From CAUZJO01 sp963580245 (GTDB lineage Bacteria; Sumerlaeota; Sumerlaeia; MVZB01): a stretch of 34,643 bases of DNA. The notes under the pieces were generated by a model. That model made no database searches. It had not been told where the DNA came from and saw only the letters and a list, made by a program, of their open reading frames with translations. Where the stretch lies: positions 1 through 34,643 of the forward strand of contig CAUZJO010000032.1 of assembly GCA_963580245.1 (NCBI GenBank), written 5' to 3'. The translations under genes and the position numbers were made by a program. This document shows positions 32,881 through 34,643 of this stretch, piece after piece. Position 1 is the stretch's first letter. Each line of letters opens with the position of its first letter.

Positions 32881-34410
32881 TCAGCCCTCACTGGGAATAT
32901 CGGGCGATTCCTCTTGCGGCTCCTCGCCTTTGACCAACCGCACCTGGGAGCTGAACGGGGTCCGCCCGACGATGTTGAGCCGCCGGCGCCTTTCCCAGGC
33001 CGGGGCCGAGGGCGGACTTTCCTTGTTGGCGGGTCGCACACTTGCCATGCCCCCGGCGAACACGCGCGCGAGATTGAGCGCCGGCCGAATGAACGCGGCG
33101 CCGACCGGTGCCACCGGCCAGGGGACCTTCTCGGCCGTCTCGAGGCCGCCCGCGCTCCCCTCGCCCATCAGCGGCTTGCCGTACGTGTCCTCTTCGGCCA
33201 TCGTTTCCACGCCGCGCATGTTCGCGTAGAGCCGCGCCGCGATCCCCACCATGATCCAGTAATGGCCGACCATGACAAAGTGGGTGAATCGGTCGCCAAA
33301 GAAATTGGCGGCCATTAACCCCACCGTGACGACCATGAGAAAGAATCCGTAGTAACGATCAAAGACGTGCGCCCCGCCCCGCCACAGTCGCAGACACATC
33401 ATCAAGATCATCACCCAAATGGACATAAACAGAGTGAAAGCAATGATCCCCGTCTCGGCCAGCGTGCGCAGGTAGGTGTTGTGCGTATCCATCCGGGCGG
33501 GGTTGAGTAGCGCGTACGATCCAACCCCATGTCCATAAATCGGGCTTTCCTCGAACAAATCGACGGCCAGCCCCCAATAGGATTGGCGTGATTCAGTCGA
33601 TTGGTCCACTTGCCCCGACTCGTCCACCGTCAGGTCCCAGCGCTCGCGCACCGAGTACGGCAGCCACAGCGAACTGGTCGCCGCGGCCAGGAGCAGCAGC
33701 ACCAGCACGAAGCGATACTTGAAACAGGCGACGACGATCAGCCCCAAGCCGAATGCCAATTGTGTCGCGCGCGAGAACGAATAGAGGACCCCAACTCCAT
33801 ACAGGGCCGCCGCACCCAACAGGAGCAGCTTCTCCCAACCCCTCTTGGCCTGGAAAGCATAGAGGCCCCACATCAGTGAGCCATACATGAAGAAGGCGCC
33901 CAGCTCGTTGGAGCCGAGTTGGCTGAACGGCCCCTTGACCCGCTGATCGTCATCATAGCTGTCCAATGGGCCGATCGAGATCAGTTGCGCATAAAAGACG
34001 CGAAAGACGAACGGGGCGGCCAGCGCCAACGCAATCAGGCACCAATGAATCCGCTTGCGCGTGTCGAGCATATGAGCCGGCAGCCAGAACAGCAGAAAGC
34101 CGTTAAAGAACTCCAAGAAGCGCTTAGCCGCCAGGCTGGAAGGCGAGAAGGGAAAGGTCGCCCCGGCGACCGAGTGATAGGCGAGGGCCAATCCCGCATA
34201 GGTCATCACCAGCATCCCGAGCAGGGGCAGATTCAACGGATTGCGCATCACGACCGGCCGCCCGCACGCCAACCGCCCCAGCACCCACCAACCGATCATG
34301 ACCAGCATCATGACGTTTGAATAAGTAACCCCTGTAGGTCCTTTGGGGAACTTCTCGTGCAGATACTGGAACGGGACGAGAAAGACGTAGATGAGGAACA
34401 GATAATACAT
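32881..34410 (-). CDS. O-antigen ligase/polymerase-like (WaaL/Wzy family) membrane protein
   Basis: ATG 34410 with AGGAT 7 bases upstream gives 509 residues; the frame extends to 34485 only through the end of the neighbouring insertion sequence. There are about ten hydrophobic segments. The large periplasmic loop contains RQSYWGLAVDLFEESPIYGHGVGSY and DTHNTYLRTLAETGIIAF, the Wzy_C/O-antigen ligase signature whose H in HNTYL is essential in WaaL. A ~110-residue charged, probably disordered cytoplasmic tail rich in Pro, Glu and Arg follows the last helix, longer than in typical WaaL. It probably joins or polymerises surface polysaccharide; substrate unknown. Confidence 0.85.
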   Translation of the reverse strand: MYYLFLIYVFLVPFQYLHEKFPKGPTGVTYSNVMMLVMIGWWVLGRLACGRPVVMRNPLNLPLLGMLVMTYAGLALAYHSVAGATFPFSPSSLAAKRFLEFFNGFLLFWLPAHMLDTRKRIHWCLIALALAAPFVFRVFYAQLISIGPLDSYDDDQRVKGPFSQLGSNELGAFFMYGSLMWGLYAFQAKRGWEKLLLLGAAALYGVGVLYSFSRATQLAFGLGLIVVACFKYRFVLVLLLLAAATSSLWLPYSVRERWDLTVDESGQVDQSTESRQSYWGLAVDLFEESPIYGHGVGSYALLNPARMDTHNTYLRTLAETGIIAFTLFMSIWVMILMMCLRLWRGGAHVFDRYYGFFLMVVTVGLMAANFFGDRFTHFVMVGHYWIMVGIAARLYANMRGVETMAEEDTYGKPLMGEGSAGGLETAEKVPWPVAPVGAAFIRPALNLARVFAGGMASVRPANKESPPSAPAWERRRRLNIVGRTPFSSQVRLVKGEEPQEESPDIPSEG

Positions 34411-34469
34411 AGTCGATCCTGAAAAAGACCTCTTGCCCAACAACAATGGGATCAAAACGCTGGTGGGTG

Positions 34470-34643
34470 GTGTATAGTTTTGCAAGAAAAGCGGTCAGTC
34501 GCCGCCGAAACCTTGTGAAAGTTGGCGCCATGAAACCCAAGCCCTCCCCGTGCGAAGACCTGCAAGGCGATCTGTTCAAGTTTGAACTGCAAGCCATCGT
34601 GGATGAGAATCACGCGATGGTTAAACTGGCCCGGCGCGTGGAT
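34470..34643 (+). mobile_element. Left end of an IS5-type insertion sequence (cut by window edge)
   Basis: The sequence just beyond the ligase promoter region (from about 34470, GTATAGTTTTGCAAGAAAAG) leads into a transposase start at 34530. The exact left terminus cannot be fixed because the matching right inverted repeat lies outside the window. Confidence 0.55.
34530..34643 (+). CDS. IS5-family transposase, N-terminal fragment (3' truncated by window)
   Basis: ATG 34530 opens a frame with no stop to the window end (38 codons). It contains LQGDLFKFELQAIVDENHAM and VKLARRVD. The pattern LF..xLxxIVDxxHxxVKLAxxVDW is the N-terminal domain of many IS5/IS1182-like DDE transposases. No catalytic residues are within view. 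Confidence 0.7.
   Translation, partial: MKPKPSPCEDLQGDLFKFELQAIVDENHAMVKLARRVD

Noticed and set aside
34411..34485. N-terminal extension of the O-antigen ligase-like protein to 34485
   Set aside because: The added residues are encoded by the end of the insertion sequence, and ATG 34410 has a suitable ribosome site.
1..34643. tRNA, rRNA, CRISPR arrays, prophage structural genes
   Set aside because: Looked for on both strands by eye; no T-loop/acceptor patterns, regularly spaced repeats or capsid/terminase genes were recognised. The only regular repeats are protein-coding.

Overview
The window is GC-rich bacterial chromosome with densely packed genes on both strands. No rRNA, tRNA or CRISPR array was recognised, so the host cannot be placed firmly. 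Three things suggest a Gram-negative-type lineage of the Planctomycetota / Sumerlaeota / Hydrogenedentota kind: a GspG-like pseudopilin with the NFLEAQTR signature after its methylation motif, a large surface protein ending in an S74 chaperone domain, and several lipobox and OmpA-type envelope proteins. This placement is inference only.

Layout. 1-2933 (+): the 3' part of a large repeat protein (LVIVD repeats plus S74 intramolecular chaperone). 3172-3828 (+): an unrecognised, less GC-rich gene interrupted by an in-frame TAA. 3782-7616 (-): an M4 (thermolysin-type) secreted metalloprotease with a C-terminal propeller-like region, followed by a probable lipoprotein whose natural start codon looks lost. 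8008-8409 (+): a small membrane protein, possibly frameshifted at its start, facing a pseudopilin gene (8449-9009, -) across a strong hairpin. 9165-11684 (-): an ECF sigma factor, a zinc-free anti-sigma factor and two membrane-anchored Spy/CpxP-like proteins, probably an envelope-stress operon. 11887-14718 (-): an OmpA-type coiled-coil lipoprotein preceded by dihydroorotase (pyrC).

15111-18431 (+): pilT (pilus retraction ATPase), a double-domain KaiC-like ATPase with its own good promoter, and a single-domain response regulator overlapping it by 4 bases. This is the most intriguing cluster. 18583-20180 (-): tag (3-methyladenine glycosylase) and an RlpA-like lipoprotein, each with a recognisable sigma70-type promoter. 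20425-28118 (+): addB and addA, overlapping by 4 bases, encoding a complete AddAB helicase-nuclease; together with tag this makes a DNA-repair neighbourhood. 28159-29301 (+): a GT4 glycosyltransferase. 29373-29881 (+): a brnT-brnA toxin-antitoxin pair whose promoter implies a leaderless mRNA. 30064-31227 (-): pdxB. 31642-32872 (+): a SAM methyltransferase and a DUF1232 membrane protein. 32881-34410 (-): an O-antigen ligase-like polymerase/ligase. The last ~170 bases enter an IS5-type insertion sequence.

Themes: envelope and surface biogenesis, DNA double-strand-break and alkylation repair, and a putative pilus/KaiC/receiver control module. Several reading frames (3172-3828, 3782-4618, 7926-8409) look broken by single-base changes, so either recent decay or assembly errors should be considered.
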